Positions 14,401 to 14,507 of a stretch of DNA of 14,507 nucleotides are shown in pieces; position 1 is the stretch's first letter; each line of letters begins with the position of its first letter. Origin of the DNA: Prevotellaceae bacterium UBA711 (GTDB taxonomy: Bacteria > Bacteroidota > Bacteroidia > Bacteroidales > Bacteroidaceae); contig DBLZ01000021.1 of assembly GCA_002297545.1 (NCBI GenBank), forward strand, positions 477 to 14,983, read 5' to 3'. The notes under the pieces are model-generated. The model worked only from the letters and a program-made list of their open reading frames with translations. It did no database searches and was not told where the DNA came from. Made by a program: the position numbers and the translations under genes.

Positions 14401-14507
14401 CGCAAAACGGCCGCGAGATAGTACAGTTGTCCGGCAAGTACATGGCTTCCGAGGAAGATGCTCAGGTCGAGGCCGAAGCCATCTTGAAGCGCCTGCCGCT
14501 GAACATG
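11493..14507 (+). CDS. tamB: TamB-like translocation and assembly module protein, 5' part (cut by window edge)
   Basis: An uninterrupted frame of 1005 codons runs to the last base of the window without a stop. Residues about 32-54 (WAGIALMGLMLLPVLLMSLL) form a single N-terminal membrane anchor after a basic stretch. The rest is a long series of repeated beta-strand units with alternating hydrophobic and polar residues and recurring DSL/DSI/GxL patterns. That is the layout of AsmA/TamB proteins, which span the periplasm and are thought to help outer-membrane protein assembly or phospholipid transport. Bacteroidetes homologues are about 1,450-1,500 residues as I recall, so the conserved C-terminal DUF490/TamB domain should lie beyond the window. 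GTG at 11493 is chosen for its GTGA overlap with the preceding stop; GTG at 11532 is the alternative. The first in-frame ATG lies inside the membrane segment. Confidence 0.85.
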   Translation, partial: MTSRHTYKTDRSIVTTTQKTRVSNILRKVFKWAGIALMGLMLLPVLLMSLLYVPPIQNWAVQKACGYASEATGMDISLDRVRLTFLLDVEMDNLTAIQAQDTLLHTDAVVVDLDFTRILHSQLGVESIAIHNGLFNSLDMIPQVHIDGRLGLLKLGREDTDLKAGIARLSSAHIDNCDLDIRLRDTTIVDTTESSPVPWSILAEEIGISNSRIRFGTAGDTLSVSTGIRNASLRGGDINLETGVYRVGGIGLTVDSLILCTMDSCGTATCIPLPTTTLAAESFFMDTVSMDLKQFELYTGEADSIRSHIRGAAGMNFNAFTPGQGGRFHAKADISLERYDILGIAQAFLPDDLAKAYPALPLEAHIEANGNIDSLHLPSLHIGMPSALDIDAHGSLYNITDTDQRHGDMVLDARTMNLGFLQRYLNLSDIRLPGMTLTADAHFQGNTYQATANLRRGHGSMHMNAKADLDHMAYSANLSVRDLNIADFMPQDSIGRLSLTAEVSGHGTDFYSRATGLRARVSLDKLEYKQWIVDNINLGLLLKQGRVTIDMLCDNALLEANACAAVDISKKSSIADFSLALNKIDFYALGFTRDTLTASMTLSLNGSTDLVRNHSLHGSIHDMQLATSDSAYYPLDLKMDAGMNDTSMYAKAEAGDLRLSFLADEGLDSMMYKIGMLTQEMQSQMARSRIAPDTLRGMLPHMKMRLYCKGNNPLSNFIRTMAGSTYNELSFELRTNPQEGVNGQGHLNKLFTSAVRIDSISWYIRQNHDDISMMARVKNGPRNKMVNFESILTASVSPGMMKSHFLFLDAKGRKGIDIGIMANATDSCTWLHMFPHNPILAYRTFIVNDSNYVAVDQARRIKADLHLLADDGTSLKLYSTPDTDAEQDVTLSIGKFNLGELSSVLPFMPMITGMLNGDVHALQEGDQYTFSMDMDVKRMGFEGSPLGDIGMNMVYFPNADGSHLMDGILSQNGREIVQLSGKYMASEEDAQVEAEAILKRLPLNM

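Overview
The window is chromosomal DNA from a member of the Bacteroidales (Bacteroidetes), probably near Bacteroides/Prevotella. The main evidence is the TAnnTTTG -7 promoter element, here always TACCTTTG, found upstream of both tRNAs and three gene starts; in three cases a TTG lies exactly 20 nt further upstream. DUF4369/TlpA-type thioredoxin lipoproteins, a Bacteroidetes-type TamB and a TolC-like fragment with the sequence style of this phylum agree with this. No rRNA, CRISPR array, transposase or phage gene was seen.

Layout. (1) 1-76 is tRNA-His on the minus strand, with its promoter at 133-163. (2) 187-3884 is a divergent pair of exported thioredoxin-like proteins. A CGPC lipoprotein (minus) and a 651-residue secreted CGPC protein (plus) share a 220-bp control region carrying a perfect 17-bp dyad. 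The plus-strand gene is preceded by, and overlaps by ATGA, an 89-codon ORF that looks like a secreted fragment of a TolC-family efflux protein. (3) 3885-4108 is a convergent intergenic region with the folD terminator. (4) 4109-9033 is a long minus-strand series in transcription order: YqiA/YcfP-like hydrolase, ffh, three paralogous small membrane proteins, folD. The three paralogs form a strongly AT-rich block inserted between two GC-rich housekeeping genes. The middle paralog ends at an A8 run containing a dnaX-type slippery heptamer. Its stop codon overlaps the start of a 22-codon, purely hydrophobic ORF, which corresponds to the C-terminal membrane segment that the first paralog carries in one piece. 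(5) 9102-9329 holds initiator tRNA-fMet (minus) with a strong terminator and a promoter like that of tRNA-His. (6) 9357-14507 is a plus-strand operon: TetR-type regulator, fabG-type ketoacyl-ACP reductase, RluA-family pseudouridine synthase, and a TamB-like giant that runs off the window after 1005 codons with no stop.

How the parts fit. The plus-strand operon joins lipid synthesis (FabG) and probable outer-membrane lipid/protein assembly (TamB) under a local TetR regulator. The minus-strand series puts membrane targeting (Ffh) and one-carbon metabolism (FolD) on either side of an accessory membrane-protein cassette. That cassette, with its possible recoding site, is the best candidate in the window for something not yet described.
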